From Lentisphaeria bacterium (GTDB taxonomy: Bacteria; Verrucomicrobiota; Lentisphaeria; Victivallales; Victivallaceae), in contig JAFVZB010000011.1 in NCBI GenBank assembly GCA_017508385.1, positions 1 to 64,000 of the forward strand: a DNA stretch of 64,000 bases, read 5' to 3'. Position numbers and translations under genes: made by a program. Positions 53,367-62,175 of this stretch are shown piece after piece. A model generated the notes under the pieces. That model was not told where the DNA came from. It did not search any database and saw only the letters and a list, made by a program, of their open reading frames with translations. Positions within the stretch are counted from its first letter, which is position 1. Every line of letters starts with the position of its first letter.

Positions 53367-54007
53367 AATCTGGTTTCCTCATCAAGACGTGAAAAAAATT
53401 CCGACATAAATTTTGCTCTTTCAACTGCGATGCGTGCTCCGGGAAGAGTCTGCATCACTTCCGGCAGTTTGCTCAACTTGACCAGATATTCACGGTACGC
53501 CGTATCCTGCAAGCTGTATGCAGGGGAGTTCAATGCTTCGTCACGGGTGTTGTGAAGACGTGCTCCGCACTTTCCGGCAAAAAGGAAAGCCCTGCCGATG
53601 CCGACCGCTCCGAGGGAGTCGAGTTTGTCGGCATCGAACACTATTTTTTCCTCGAGGCTCACAGGATAGATTTTTCCTCTGAAACGGTGGCGCAGAACCG
53701 CAGAAACGATGCGCTCACGCAGCTTGTCGGGAATATCTCTGGTCAACAAATAGCTGTTGGCAAGTTGAGCTCCGAGTTGAGCGTGGCAACACTTTCCGCT
53801 CTGCTCATCTTCGAGCGGACGGGCGATATCGTGGAGCCACACCGCCATACACACGCAAAAGGCATCTGCCTGCGGAATTTCCCGCAAAAGCATCTGAGCA
53901 TTTTGCAATACTCTTTTGGTATGGTCAAAATCGTGGCAGCCGCCTGTACCGCCGAGTTTTTCTGCGGCGAAGCGGGATGCTGATATCAGCTCTTTTTGTT
54001 CATCCAT
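53363..54007 (-). CDS. HD domain phosphohydrolase
   Basis: A 214-residue HD-superfamily protein with His in CHDFDHTKRV, the HD doublet in WLHDIARP and a later Asp in VFDADKLDSLG. The family hydrolyses nucleotides or other phosphate esters; the substrate is unknown. It overlaps the iron-sulfur gene by four bases (ATGA), so the two are coupled. Confidence 0.82.
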   Translation of the reverse strand: MDEQKELISASRFAAEKLGGTGGCHDFDHTKRVLQNAQMLLREIPQADAFCVCMAVWLHDIARPLEDEQSGKCCHAQLGAQLANSYLLTRDIPDKLRERIVSAVLRHRFRGKIYPVSLEEKIVFDADKLDSLGAVGIGRAFLFAGKCGARLHNTRDEALNSPAYSLQDTAYREYLVKLSKLPEVMQTLPGARIAVERAKFMSEFFSRLDEETRL

Positions 54008-54042
54008 AAAAATGCTCCTCTATTCAACATAGAAGATAGCAC

Positions 54043-54954
54043 CTATTGCGGTAAAATCAAGCGCAATACTGCGGCAAGAAGAAATAATATCACGGCTTTG
54101 AGGGAAAAGTTTGCCTTCAACTCCTGTTTTGCCGCACAATATGCCTCTTTGTACGCCCTGCGTTTCAGCGCGAGACGGGTCAATCCGCGATAGTGTTTTG
54201 CCAGATGAGAAAGTAAAATCTGCAACAGTTCTGCTTCGCTCTTTTCTGTGCGGCGTGAGATATCGGGGAGCTGCTCTTTTATCAACCCGAGCACGGTTAT
54301 TCCTGCGTTATACATTTTGGCTGTATCCGAACTCTGATTGCCCTGATGCAGACGGTAATACACCGGAACATCCTGAGAGTGAATGAACTTACCGTACTGC
54401 GCCAGCTGAAGATAAAAATACCAGTCGTCGCACGGAACTGTTCCGGTCACAAAAACAATACCGTTCTTTTCGACTGTCTCTTTGCGGAACATAACGCAAC
54501 TTGTGCTGTGGATTTTGTTTTGTTCCAGCTCGGAAACAAACGCATCACCTCCGACAATGCCGTAGTCGGGAATATCTATGGTGTCTGAGCTTCCGAAAAC
54601 TTCGATGGGAGAATAGACCAGCACCGCCCCACTGTCTGAGTCGAGCATTTGCTTTTGGATAAGCAGTTTGTCTTTGTGCCACAAGTCGTCGTGGTCGAGC
54701 AGTGCGATGTACTTGCCGCTGGCGGCAGAAATTCCGGTGTTGCGGGCGGATGCCACTCCTCCGTTGGGTTGAGTGATGACCACGATGCGCTCATCGGTGA
54801 AGCCTGCTATTATTTCCCGGGTCGGCTCACGGCTGCCGTCGTCAACGAGAATCAGCTCAAAATCGGTGAAGCTCTGTTGCAGAACCGAGTTCACCGTTTC
54901 GATGAGCAGAGCTCCTGTATTATATACCGGAATGATGACGGATATCTCAGCCAT
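54043..54954 (-). CDS. Family 2 glycosyltransferase
   Basis: A 303-residue GT-A glycosyltransferase. SVIIPVYNTGALL at the N-terminus, LVDDGSREPT and the DHDD nucleotide-sugar and metal motif near residue 86 are typical of GT2. A C-terminal hydrophobic stretch (AVILFLLAAVLRLILP) may attach it to the membrane. It probably adds a sugar to a surface glycan. Its start overlaps the symporter stop by one base (TAATG), so it is coupled to that gene. Confidence 0.88.
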   Translation of the reverse strand: MAEISVIIPVYNTGALLIETVNSVLQQSFTDFELILVDDGSREPTREIIAGFTDERIVVITQPNGGVASARNTGISAASGKYIALLDHDDLWHKDKLLIQKQMLDSDSGAVLVYSPIEVFGSSDTIDIPDYGIVGGDAFVSELEQNKIHSTSCVMFRKETVEKNGIVFVTGTVPCDDWYFYLQLAQYGKFIHSQDVPVYYRLHQGNQSSDTAKMYNAGITVLGLIKEQLPDISRRTEKSEAELLQILLSHLAKHYRGLTRLALKRRAYKEAYCAAKQELKANFSLKAVILFLLAAVLRLILPQ

Positions 54955-56270
54955 TACTTTTCGTCGTCTATCATGCCCAGACGTTTGCCTACGACGTAAG
55001 TGCCGACGTTGTCGCCTGCGACGTTGCAGGCGGTCTCAAACATGTCGAGCAAGGGATTTATTCCGAGGGCAAGAGCGATGACGGTCGATACCTGCGTCGG
55101 AGTGAGATTGAAGAGCTCGAGCACCATGAAGAGCAGAAAGATACTGCCTCCGGGAACTCCGCCTGCTCCGACTGAGGCGAATACCACTCCGATGACCATC
55201 AGGATGATTTGTGTGAAGGTAAGTTCAAAACCGAAAAGATTGGCGGCGAGCACGGCGAACACCGGAAGATGGATGCAGACTCCATCCATGTTGACGGTAG
55301 CTCCGAGCGAGAGGGTGAAGCCTGAAAGTTCGTCACGCACTTTGAGTTTCTCTTTGGCGGTGCGCATTGAAACCGGAAGTGTCGCCGCACTGGAACGGGT
55401 GACAAAGGCGGTCAGAATCGGCTCACGCAGTTTCCAGATTATCGGATAGGGGTTGACTTTGCAGATCACCGCCATGAAAAGCGGATAGCAAACCAGAAGC
55501 ATCAACAGTATTCCGACTATCACACAGAGCGCGACCTGAAAATATGACTGGAACAATCCGACACCGTACACTGCGAAGTTGCAGGCGGTGAGAGCGAAAA
55601 TGCCGACGGGAAAATAGAGCATGACCCATTCGATGATCTTGAAGATGCTTTTCTGCATGGCGTTGATGACATCGAGCATGAGTTTGATACAGCGGCAAGT
55701 CTCTTCATCCCGGGCAGTGTCAAGCACGACACGGGCGGCGAGTCCGAAGAGGATGGCAAAGACGATTATCGGCAGAAAGTTGCCGTCGGCGAGAGCTTTG
55801 AATGGATTGGTAAAGAGGCTGTAAATCACGTTCAAAAATGCGTTGCCGGTTCCGGATGATGAACTCTTCATGCTGTCAACCTGCGTCATCAGTTTTCCGG
55901 CAAGCTCATTTACCGAGGCAAGTTTGGGATTAAAGCAGATGGCGACGATACTGCCGAAAACTGCCGCATAGAGAGAGGTGAAGAAGTACCATGCACAGAC
56001 TCCGATGCCCATTTTTCCGAAAGTTTTGGTCGGCAGACTGGCGGCTCCGTAAACGAGGGAGAAGAAGATGATGGGGATAACGATCATCTTGAGCATATTC
56101 ACCAGAATGACTCCGAAGGGAGAGAGCAGCGATACCGCTTTGGTGAGGAATGCTTCGCCCCGGATGACTCCGAGCTTATACAGCACCAATCCGGCGGCAC
56201 AGCCGAGAACGAATGCTCCGAGGTTGAGGTAGATCAGGGGAATACGACGATACCAGCTGAAAATTTTCAT
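54954..56270 (-). CDS. Dicarboxylate/amino acid:cation symporter
   Basis: A 438-residue transporter of the DAACS (GltP/SstT) family with about eight helices and two re-entrant loops. The serine-rich hairpin FVTRSSAATLPVS and the motif NMDGVCIHLPVFAVLAAN correspond to the substrate and cation sites. The longer frame upstream is not used: the ATG at 56268-56270 has AGGA six bases before it. First gene of a two-gene unit with the glycosyltransferase. Confidence 0.9.
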   Translation of the reverse strand: MKIFSWYRRIPLIYLNLGAFVLGCAAGLVLYKLGVIRGEAFLTKAVSLLSPFGVILVNMLKMIVIPIIFFSLVYGAASLPTKTFGKMGIGVCAWYFFTSLYAAVFGSIVAICFNPKLASVNELAGKLMTQVDSMKSSSSGTGNAFLNVIYSLFTNPFKALADGNFLPIIVFAILFGLAARVVLDTARDEETCRCIKLMLDVINAMQKSIFKIIEWVMLYFPVGIFALTACNFAVYGVGLFQSYFQVALCVIVGILLMLLVCYPLFMAVICKVNPYPIIWKLREPILTAFVTRSSAATLPVSMRTAKEKLKVRDELSGFTLSLGATVNMDGVCIHLPVFAVLAANLFGFELTFTQIILMVIGVVFASVGAGGVPGGSIFLLFMVLELFNLTPTQVSTVIALALGINPLLDMFETACNVAGDNVGTYVVGKRLGMIDDEK

Positions 56271-56306
56271 AAAAAATCCTTTTTGTTGTCCTTTTTTGTT
56301 TGGAAT

Positions 56307-56335
56307 AATATAGCATAACAGAGAGATGTTTGCAA
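56307..56335 (-). promoter_or_regulatory. Promoter of the symporter gene
   Basis: On the minus strand, TTGCAA (56330-56335), 17 bases and TATATT (56307-56312). Confidence 0.7.
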
Positions 56336-56341
56336 ATATTT

Positions 56342-56373
56342 TTGTATTGCTATTGACAAAATACAACTTGTAT
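56342..56373. promoter_or_regulatory. Operator-like half-sites in the locus 3 promoter
   Basis: TTGTAT (56342-56347), ATACAA (56361-56366) and TTGTAT (56368-56373). The last two form the palindrome ATACAACTTGTAT in the spacer of the promoter. Because the operon encodes a GntR regulator, self-regulation is likely but not shown. Confidence 0.5.
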
Positions 56374-56381
56374 GCTATCTT
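56353..56381 (+). promoter_or_regulatory. Promoter of locus 3
   Basis: TTGACA (56353-56358), 17 bases and TATCTT (56376-56381), 43 bases before the first start codon. Confidence 0.75.
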
Positions 56382-56424
56382 AACTATACAACATATACAC
56401 CCCCATATCAATGAGAGGAAAAAA

Positions 56425-57807
56425 ATGCGCAAATTTGCAATAATATTTTCTGTTATCCTGCTGACGGCCGCTGCCGGAGCAAAGGATATATTCCGCCACG
56501 AAGTAAAGAGTGCGAAAAAGCCGTGGACTCACGAAAAGTTCCTCAACAGCAATGAGCGTTTCTCTTTTATTATTGTTCCTGACCGCACCGGAAGTGAACG
56601 CCCCGGAGTTTTCCCTGAGGCGATAAAAAAAGCAAATCTGTTCCAGCCTGAGTTCATCATCTCGGTCGGAGACCTCATTCAGGGACCTACTGAAATTCTT
56701 GAGCAATCCCCTTACCACCTGAGAAAACAGTGGAAAGAGTTGCTCAGCTTCACTGAGAAGTCAGAGGCTCCCTTCTTCTATGTTCCCGGCAATCACGATA
56801 TCTCCCGCACCCGTGAGGGCTTCCCCCGGGCGAATGAGGATAGCGCAATGGTCTGGAAAGAGTTTGCCGGAGATGCCTACTATTACTTTATATATAAAAA
56901 CGTGCTCTTTCTCGTGCTCAACACCCTCGAGGGCAGAGATGCGAGAGTTCCGCAGGTGCCTATGACCGAGAGTCAGGCGAAGTGGGCGGTCGATGTCTTG
57001 AAGAAACATCAGGATGTCCGCTGGACTTTCGTCTTTCTGCACCAGCCGGATATCTGGATCAACAAATGCTATGCTCCCGTAGAGGAGGAGCTGCGCAAAC
57101 GCAAATACACCTCTTTCGCCGGTGACTGGCACCACTATATCAAATTCAAACGCCACGGCAGAGACCACTACGCTCTTGCCACCGCAGGAGGAATCTCTCA
57201 GATGCGGGGAGTGAAATACGGCGAGTTCGACCATCTTACTTACGTTACCATGACCGAAAAAGAGCCGGTGATCGTCAATATCGCACTTGACGGAATTCTT
57301 CCTGAAGATGTGGTGACTCCGGCAAACATCAGAAAGCCGTACCGCAATCACCTTGATACCGAGCCGTTCGTTCCGGCAAAGGGAGAGCCGTGGAAAGCTG
57401 TCATCGACAGTCACACTCTCAGGAAAAACATCGGCAGGAACGGCGGAACGCTCGATGGCAGAGTTGTGAAAGTTTCAGGCAAATCATGCGTTGAACTCAT
57501 CGACCTTGACCACCCTGCCCCCGCAGGAAGAAAAATCCTGCTGCACGCCGGTTGCCGTGCCGATATCAACGGCGGAAAAGATGCCTCATTCAACGTTAGA
57601 ATAAGGATGCTCGATGCCAAAGGCAAACTGCTCGGCTCTGAGGGAATGACTCTGAAAAAGAGCTCGGCATGGAAAAACTCATCCACCGAATTTACCGTTC
57701 TGCCCGGAACGGCAAAATTGCAGCTTGAAATATCCGCTTTGAATATGGATGAAAAATCATGCGGAGAAGTCCGCAACATCTTTATTTTTGACACAACTCA
57801 CTACTGA
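56425..57807 (+). CDS. Secreted metallophosphoesterase
   Basis: A 460-residue calcineurin-type phosphoesterase with signal peptide MRKFAIIFSVILLTAAAGA. Motifs: FIIVPDRTGSE, ISVGDLIQGP, VPGNHDISRT, FLHQPDIW and AGDWHHYIKF; the first metal motif has DRT in place of the common DxH. A C-terminal beta-rich domain (from about residue 345) may bind carbohydrate. It could remove phosphate from glycans or nucleotides outside the cytoplasm (inference). GAGAGG stands before the ATG. First gene of locus 3. Confidence 0.82.
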   Translation: MRKFAIIFSVILLTAAAGAKDIFRHEVKSAKKPWTHEKFLNSNERFSFIIVPDRTGSERPGVFPEAIKKANLFQPEFIISVGDLIQGPTEILEQSPYHLRKQWKELLSFTEKSEAPFFYVPGNHDISRTREGFPRANEDSAMVWKEFAGDAYYYFIYKNVLFLVLNTLEGRDARVPQVPMTESQAKWAVDVLKKHQDVRWTFVFLHQPDIWINKCYAPVEEELRKRKYTSFAGDWHHYIKFKRHGRDHYALATAGGISQMRGVKYGEFDHLTYVTMTEKEPVIVNIALDGILPEDVVTPANIRKPYRNHLDTEPFVPAKGEPWKAVIDSHTLRKNIGRNGGTLDGRVVKVSGKSCVELIDLDHPAPAGRKILLHAGCRADINGGKDASFNVRIRMLDAKGKLLGSEGMTLKKSSAWKNSSTEFTVLPGTAKLQLEISALNMDEKSCGEVRNIFIFDTTHY

Positions 57808-57826
57808 AAAAAGAGAGCATCTGCCG

Positions 57827-58858
57827 ATGAGAGATAAGAGCAAATTCAGGATGATCGCCGACCAGTTCCGCTACATGATACGCAGCGGCGAACTGGTTTC
57901 CGGAGAAAAATTCCATACCCGAAAGGAGTTGTGCTCTTTATACAACATCAGCCTGATGACCGCTTTCCATGTTCAGGAGGAGCTTCAGAAAGATGGTTTG
58001 ATTGCCAATGTTCCCGGTGTGGGATTTTTTGTCAACTCTCCTGAGGTGTTCAAAACAAGTCAGGCGACCAAGCCGATAAAAAGAGTGCGGATGATCGGTT
58101 CTCCGCAGGCGATAGGAAAAGAGGCAGAATTCGGTTCAGCCATCGTAAGAGGAGCTCAGGAAGAGTGCAAACTGTACGATATCGAGTTCGATTTGGAACT
58201 GGTACAGGTGTTGAACAACCCCGCCCGCATAATCAACACCTCACGCAAGCTTGCTTCCGACGAAGCGTTGTTGATAATGCTCCACAGTGAATTGCTGCCC
58301 GAAGTTGTCAATCTGCTGCTCGCACCCGAGGTGCGTGCGGTCACGACCTATCGCAGTTTTCCCGGCAAAGCCTCCGTTCTGCCTGACCTCAGATATGCCG
58401 CACGGCAGACCGTGGATTTTTTGAAGAGGCGCGGAGTCAAAAAATTTCTCTACGCAGGCTTATGCAGCCGCTGGCAGTTTCCCCAGCACGAGACCGAGTT
58501 TTACGAAAACATTTGCGAAGCGGCAAAGGAGTTCACTTTTGAAGCCGATTTCAGCGGCAATTTCAGAGAATTGGAAAAACACGCTGCCGAATTTGCTCCG
58601 GATGCCATCGTTTTTTCTCAATCCGATGCCGCAGTGCACTTTGCCGACAATCATCTTGTCAACTGCAGCAAAAGACCCATTATCACCGGATATGGGCACG
58701 CCGTTTTGCAGGGCAAAGAGAAAACTCTCGATGCAGTATATTACCCCGATGCGTTTGGAATGGGCAAAAAAGCGGTGCGATTGCTTTTGACTCCCGATAT
58801 GGAAAACCGCATTCCGCTCTGGGAGCGGGTCGGCGGCAAACTTATTGAATTCAACTGA
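57827..58858 (+). CDS. GntR family regulator with LacI-like sensor domain
   Basis: A 343-residue regulator. Residues 1-70 are a GntR winged helix (IADQFRYMIRSGELVSGEKF, TRKELCSLYNISLMTA, LQKDGLIANVPGVGFFV). From about residue 85 a periplasmic-binding-protein-like domain follows, the arrangement of AraR. The longer frame upstream overlaps the phosphoesterase gene and is rejected. Only a weak purine-rich site precedes the ATG, so translation may depend on the upstream gene. It probably controls locus 3. Confidence 0.85.
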   Translation: MRDKSKFRMIADQFRYMIRSGELVSGEKFHTRKELCSLYNISLMTAFHVQEELQKDGLIANVPGVGFFVNSPEVFKTSQATKPIKRVRMIGSPQAIGKEAEFGSAIVRGAQEECKLYDIEFDLELVQVLNNPARIINTSRKLASDEALLIMLHSELLPEVVNLLLAPEVRAVTTYRSFPGKASVLPDLRYAARQTVDFLKRRGVKKFLYAGLCSRWQFPQHETEFYENICEAAKEFTFEADFSGNFRELEKHAAEFAPDAIVFSQSDAAVHFADNHLVNCSKRPIITGYGHAVLQGKEKTLDAVYYPDAFGMGKKAVRLLLTPDMENRIPLWERVGGKLIEFN

Positions 58859-58900
58859 TTTGCACATAACAACAACTTCTCACAGAAAGGAGAACAAAAC

Positions 58901-59668
58901 ATGAAAAAACTTACAGGAAACGAGTTGGTATCTGCTTGGAACAAGCAGATGAAGCTGTTCAGCTTCACGCTGATCGAACTGCTGGTCGTGATTGCCATTA
59001 TCGCAATCCTCGCCGCAATCCTGATGCCTGCACTTTCGTCGGCACGTGAGCGTGCAAAACACGCACAGTGCGCTTCAAATCAGAAAACGATTGCCGCAGC
59101 GTTCCAGCAGTACGCTGACGACAACAAGGGAATGCTGCCGCCGCCGTATCAGCTGAACTGGCCCAACAAATTGCAGTGGATTCCTTCCAACAAGAGCAAC
59201 ACCACAAAAGGATACAGAGCAGGTGCAAGATGGCTGTGCCATCTGGGCTATCTGCCCGGCAACCCCCGCGACAGCCAGAGGTGGGTTGCATACAAAATTC
59301 TGAACTGCCCCGCATACATATCCAAGGGACAGACCACCAGTTACTTCTGGTTTGCCGGATATAAAGATGACTCCTGGTTGAGCAGCTTGGATAAGCTCCC
59401 CGCCAATCCCGCAAAATTTGAGTGCTACCTCTTCGGAGATGTCGCCGGATTCGATATCATTTGGATCGATGACAAAACCTATGATTTCATCCAAAATCAC
59501 CCTGCCGGATCAAACTGGGCAAGACATGACGGAAGTGTGGTAAACCTTCAATTTGAAAGCCTTTATTACATCACCAGAAAAGACCAGAAATTCTACGTTC
59601 CTTTTGAAATCAGGTACGGAAGATACGAATCAAGTATTCAGGAAGGTCTCAAAACCTTACAAAAATAA
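58901..59668 (+). CDS. Pseudopilin (locus 3)
   Basis: A 255-residue pseudopilin with a 20-residue leader and the [22 protein letters not shown] helix, followed by [17 protein letters not shown] as in the other two. The C-terminal signature is shortened: [10 protein letters not shown] replaces the H-X9-DG stretch seen in the paralogues, so the loop between His and Asp-Gly is lost. AAAGGAG lies eight bases before the ATG. It is followed after 16 bases by the DUF4838 gene. Confidence 0.88.
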   Translation: MKKLTGNELVSAWNKQMKLFSFTLIELLVVIAIIAILAAILMPALSSARERAKHAQCASNQKTIAAAFQQYADDNKGMLPPPYQLNWPNKLQWIPSNKSNTTKGYRAGARWLCHLGYLPGNPRDSQRWVAYKILNCPAYISKGQTTSYFWFAGYKDDSWLSSLDKLPANPAKFECYLFGDVAGFDIIWIDDKTYDFIQNHPAGSNWARHDGSVVNLQFESLYYITRKDQKFYVPFEIRYGRYESSIQEGLKTLQK

Positions 59669-59684
59669 CCCAGGGGAAATAACA

Positions 59685-61964
59685 ATGAAAAAAATTCTTT
59701 TGATGCTGTGCTGCTTTGCAGTGACAGCGGCGTTTGCTGTGGAGTGGAACATGGCAGATGTCTCAATCGTAATGCCGAAAAAAGTCACTCCGAATCTGGA
59801 GCGTGCCAAAAAGGAGCTTGAGTTCCATCTCAACTTCATCGGCGGAAAAGTTGTCGAAAACGGCAAGTATAAAATGCACATCGGAGTTCGTCCGAAAGGC
59901 GCGCCGAAAAACGCCAGATTTCAGGCGGTCTGTTTTATCAAAGGTAACGACATCTACTTCTACGGCGATGAGAGCAGGAGACGTCCTCAGCAGTGCGGCT
60001 CACTTATGGCAATATATACTTTCTTCCGCAAGTATTACGATATGCGCTATCTCCGCCCCGGTGACGAGTGGATAACCTGCAAAAAGGGTGCAAAAATCAC
60101 CCTGCCCGACAACGAAACCATCACCTTCAAGACCAAGCTCGAACTTATCAGTCTGCGTGTTTACGGTACTGACCGTATAGTGAACAACAACGGATTTGCT
60201 CCGAAAGAGCTGCAGACTCCGCTTGCCAAAGCAAAGGATATTATTAAAAAAGAGAATCTCTGGCGTTTGCGCAACCGTCTCGTGACCCGCCACCAGTTCA
60301 AGTACGGTCACGCTTTCAGAGCATGGCAGAAGCGTTTTCTTGCAACTAAGCCCGAGTATTTCGGTCTCAGCCCCTACGGAACCAGAGGTCTGCCGAGATT
60401 TCAGGACCATCTGGTAAAACTCTGTCTTACCAACGATGCTGTTATCGACCAGATCATCGCCGACTGGGTCAAGGCGGGCAAAGGCAAATACCTCAACCTC
60501 TGCCCCAACGATGGTACTCCCGGCTACTGCTTCTGCGAAAACTGCCGCAAACTTGATGCCGACCTGCCCGGAGAGAGATTCCACAGCCACAAGACTGACC
60601 GTTATCTCAACTTCTGGAACAGAGTCATCGCCAAAGCAAGAGAGATACGTCCTGACGTTACTGCGATCGTCTATATTTACAGCTACTACCGTTTCCCGCC
60701 GCGGCGGGAAAAAATCCAGTTCCCCGACAATACCATCTGCGGTATGGTTCCGCAGATGACCGAAGCCGCCGGAGACATATTTGAGCAGTGGAAAAAAGCC
60801 GGAATGAAACACTGTTTCTTCCGTCCGAACTACATACACTACCGGGACGTGCTCCCGAGAGGTATTGACAAATTCCTGTACGACTCATACAACAAAGCCG
60901 CAAGTTTCAACTTTATCGGTGCTGACTACGATGCGATCCCCAACCGCCGTCCCAGCGACCTTGAGTTCTACGTTCTCGCAAGGATTCTCGACGAGCCCGA
61001 TGCTAAATTCGAGGACATCATCAATGAATACTGCGCAGCTTACGGAAAAGCCTCAGAAGCAGTCAAAGCCTACTACGCCAGACTCCGCACCCGCGGAGAG
61101 GCGGCTCTGCAAGCCACTGCAAAGAAAATGGCAGCTCAGAATCTCTCTGTGCTCGATGACGGAGAACTCGGCAAATATGCCGTTTCAGGACATACCGAAA
61201 AAGATTTGATCGAAGACATCAACGTTCTCAAAGAGGGCTTGAAAGTCAAAGACCTCTGCCCGGTCGCAAAAAAACGTCTTGAAGAGTTGATCATCTCAGC
61301 AGAGCACTACCTGCACACCTTCCGCTTCATGAGAGCAGGAGCTGTCAACAAAGACTTGGAAAAATATGCCAAAATCCTCCACGATTTCCGCATTGCCAAC
61401 AAAGATGTGCTCAACGAAAACTTCGGTCTCATCTATTCACGTAAGGAAAAGAAATTCTGGAACAATGTTGAGTTCTACAACAAAGACGTCAAAAAGAACA
61501 ATTACAGTCCCGCCGACCCCAGTGCAGGATGGAGAGCAAGCTTTGACGACCCCGGTCTGGCTAACTGGACTGCCCGTAAAGGATATGTGAAAATCACCGA
61601 CTCCACCGCAAGTTTTGACAAATACTCTGTGGAACTTGCTCCCCAATCCGCAAAAGGTGACACCATTGGAATTTGGAGAAGAGCGGTTCCCGTAACTCCC
61701 GGAAAAGAGTACAAACTGAGCTTCGATTTCAAATTCGACGGGGTCACTCATGGCTCAATAAGAATCGTCACCGGCGGAAAAGTGCGCAAACCTCTGCTCC
61801 GCAAAGTGACCAAAGACAACGGCAAAGGTTTCTGGATAAGCAACGAAGCAAAATTCAAAGTTCCCGAAGGATGTGACGTAATCGATATCTACGTCAACGT
61901 CGGCAAAGGAACAAAAGACGGTGCAAAAGCATTCGTTGACAACATCGTCCTGACCAGACAGTGA
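59685..61964 (+). CDS. Secreted DUF4838-type protein with C-terminal carbohydrate-binding-like domain
   Basis: A 759-residue protein with signal peptide MKKILLMLCCFAVTAAFA. An N-terminal alpha/beta domain (LERAKKELEFHLNFIGG) is followed by a barrel with LCPNDGTPGYCFCENC near residue 280, the motif shared with the DUF4838 protein of locus 1. The last 150 residues (WRASFDDPGLANW...FVDNIVLTRQ) resemble a family 4/9-type carbohydrate-binding module. It is probably a glycan-active enzyme; the substrate is unknown. CAGGGG precedes the ATG, and a strong terminator follows. Confidence 0.8.
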   Translation: MKKILLMLCCFAVTAAFAVEWNMADVSIVMPKKVTPNLERAKKELEFHLNFIGGKVVENGKYKMHIGVRPKGAPKNARFQAVCFIKGNDIYFYGDESRRRPQQCGSLMAIYTFFRKYYDMRYLRPGDEWITCKKGAKITLPDNETITFKTKLELISLRVYGTDRIVNNNGFAPKELQTPLAKAKDIIKKENLWRLRNRLVTRHQFKYGHAFRAWQKRFLATKPEYFGLSPYGTRGLPRFQDHLVKLCLTNDAVIDQIIADWVKAGKGKYLNLCPNDGTPGYCFCENCRKLDADLPGERFHSHKTDRYLNFWNRVIAKAREIRPDVTAIVYIYSYYRFPPRREKIQFPDNTICGMVPQMTEAAGDIFEQWKKAGMKHCFFRPNYIHYRDVLPRGIDKFLYDSYNKAASFNFIGADYDAIPNRRPSDLEFYVLARILDEPDAKFEDIINEYCAAYGKASEAVKAYYARLRTRGEAALQATAKKMAAQNLSVLDDGELGKYAVSGHTEKDLIEDINVLKEGLKVKDLCPVAKKRLEELIISAEHYLHTFRFMRAGAVNKDLEKYAKILHDFRIANKDVLNENFGLIYSRKEKKFWNNVEFYNKDVKKNNYSPADPSAGWRASFDDPGLANWTARKGYVKITDSTASFDKYSVELAPQSAKGDTIGIWRRAVPVTPGKEYKLSFDFKFDGVTHGSIRIVTGGKVRKPLLRKVTKDNGKGFWISNEAKFKVPEGCDVIDIYVNVGKGTKDGAKAFVDNIVLTRQ

Positions 61965-61983
61965 TTTGCAAACTGCAATACAG

Positions 61984-62017
61984 GCACTCTCCCCGCGCCG
62001 GGAGGGTGCTTTTTTTC
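61984..62017 (+). terminator. Terminator of locus 3
   Basis: GCACTCTCCC pairs with GGGAGGGTGC (one G-U pair) around a six-base loop, followed by seven T residues. Confidence 0.9.
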
Positions 62018-62048
62018 TTTAACACTCACCTCTTATACGCATCAGCAC

Positions 62049-62076
62049 TTGAAAAATCCGCTTTTCATGGTATATT
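62049..62076 (+). promoter_or_regulatory. Promoter of etfBA
   Basis: TTGAAA (62049-62054), 16 bases and TATATT (62071-62076), leaving a leader of about 95 bases before the etfB start. Confidence 0.7.
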
Positions 62077-62175
62077 ATGTCTCGAAGCAGTGTGCTCTCT
62101 TTGCCCGAGAGTCAACACAATTATCTTTCGGTGAAAAGTTTTTCAAGTAAGAAACCACATAAGGAGGGACGAATC

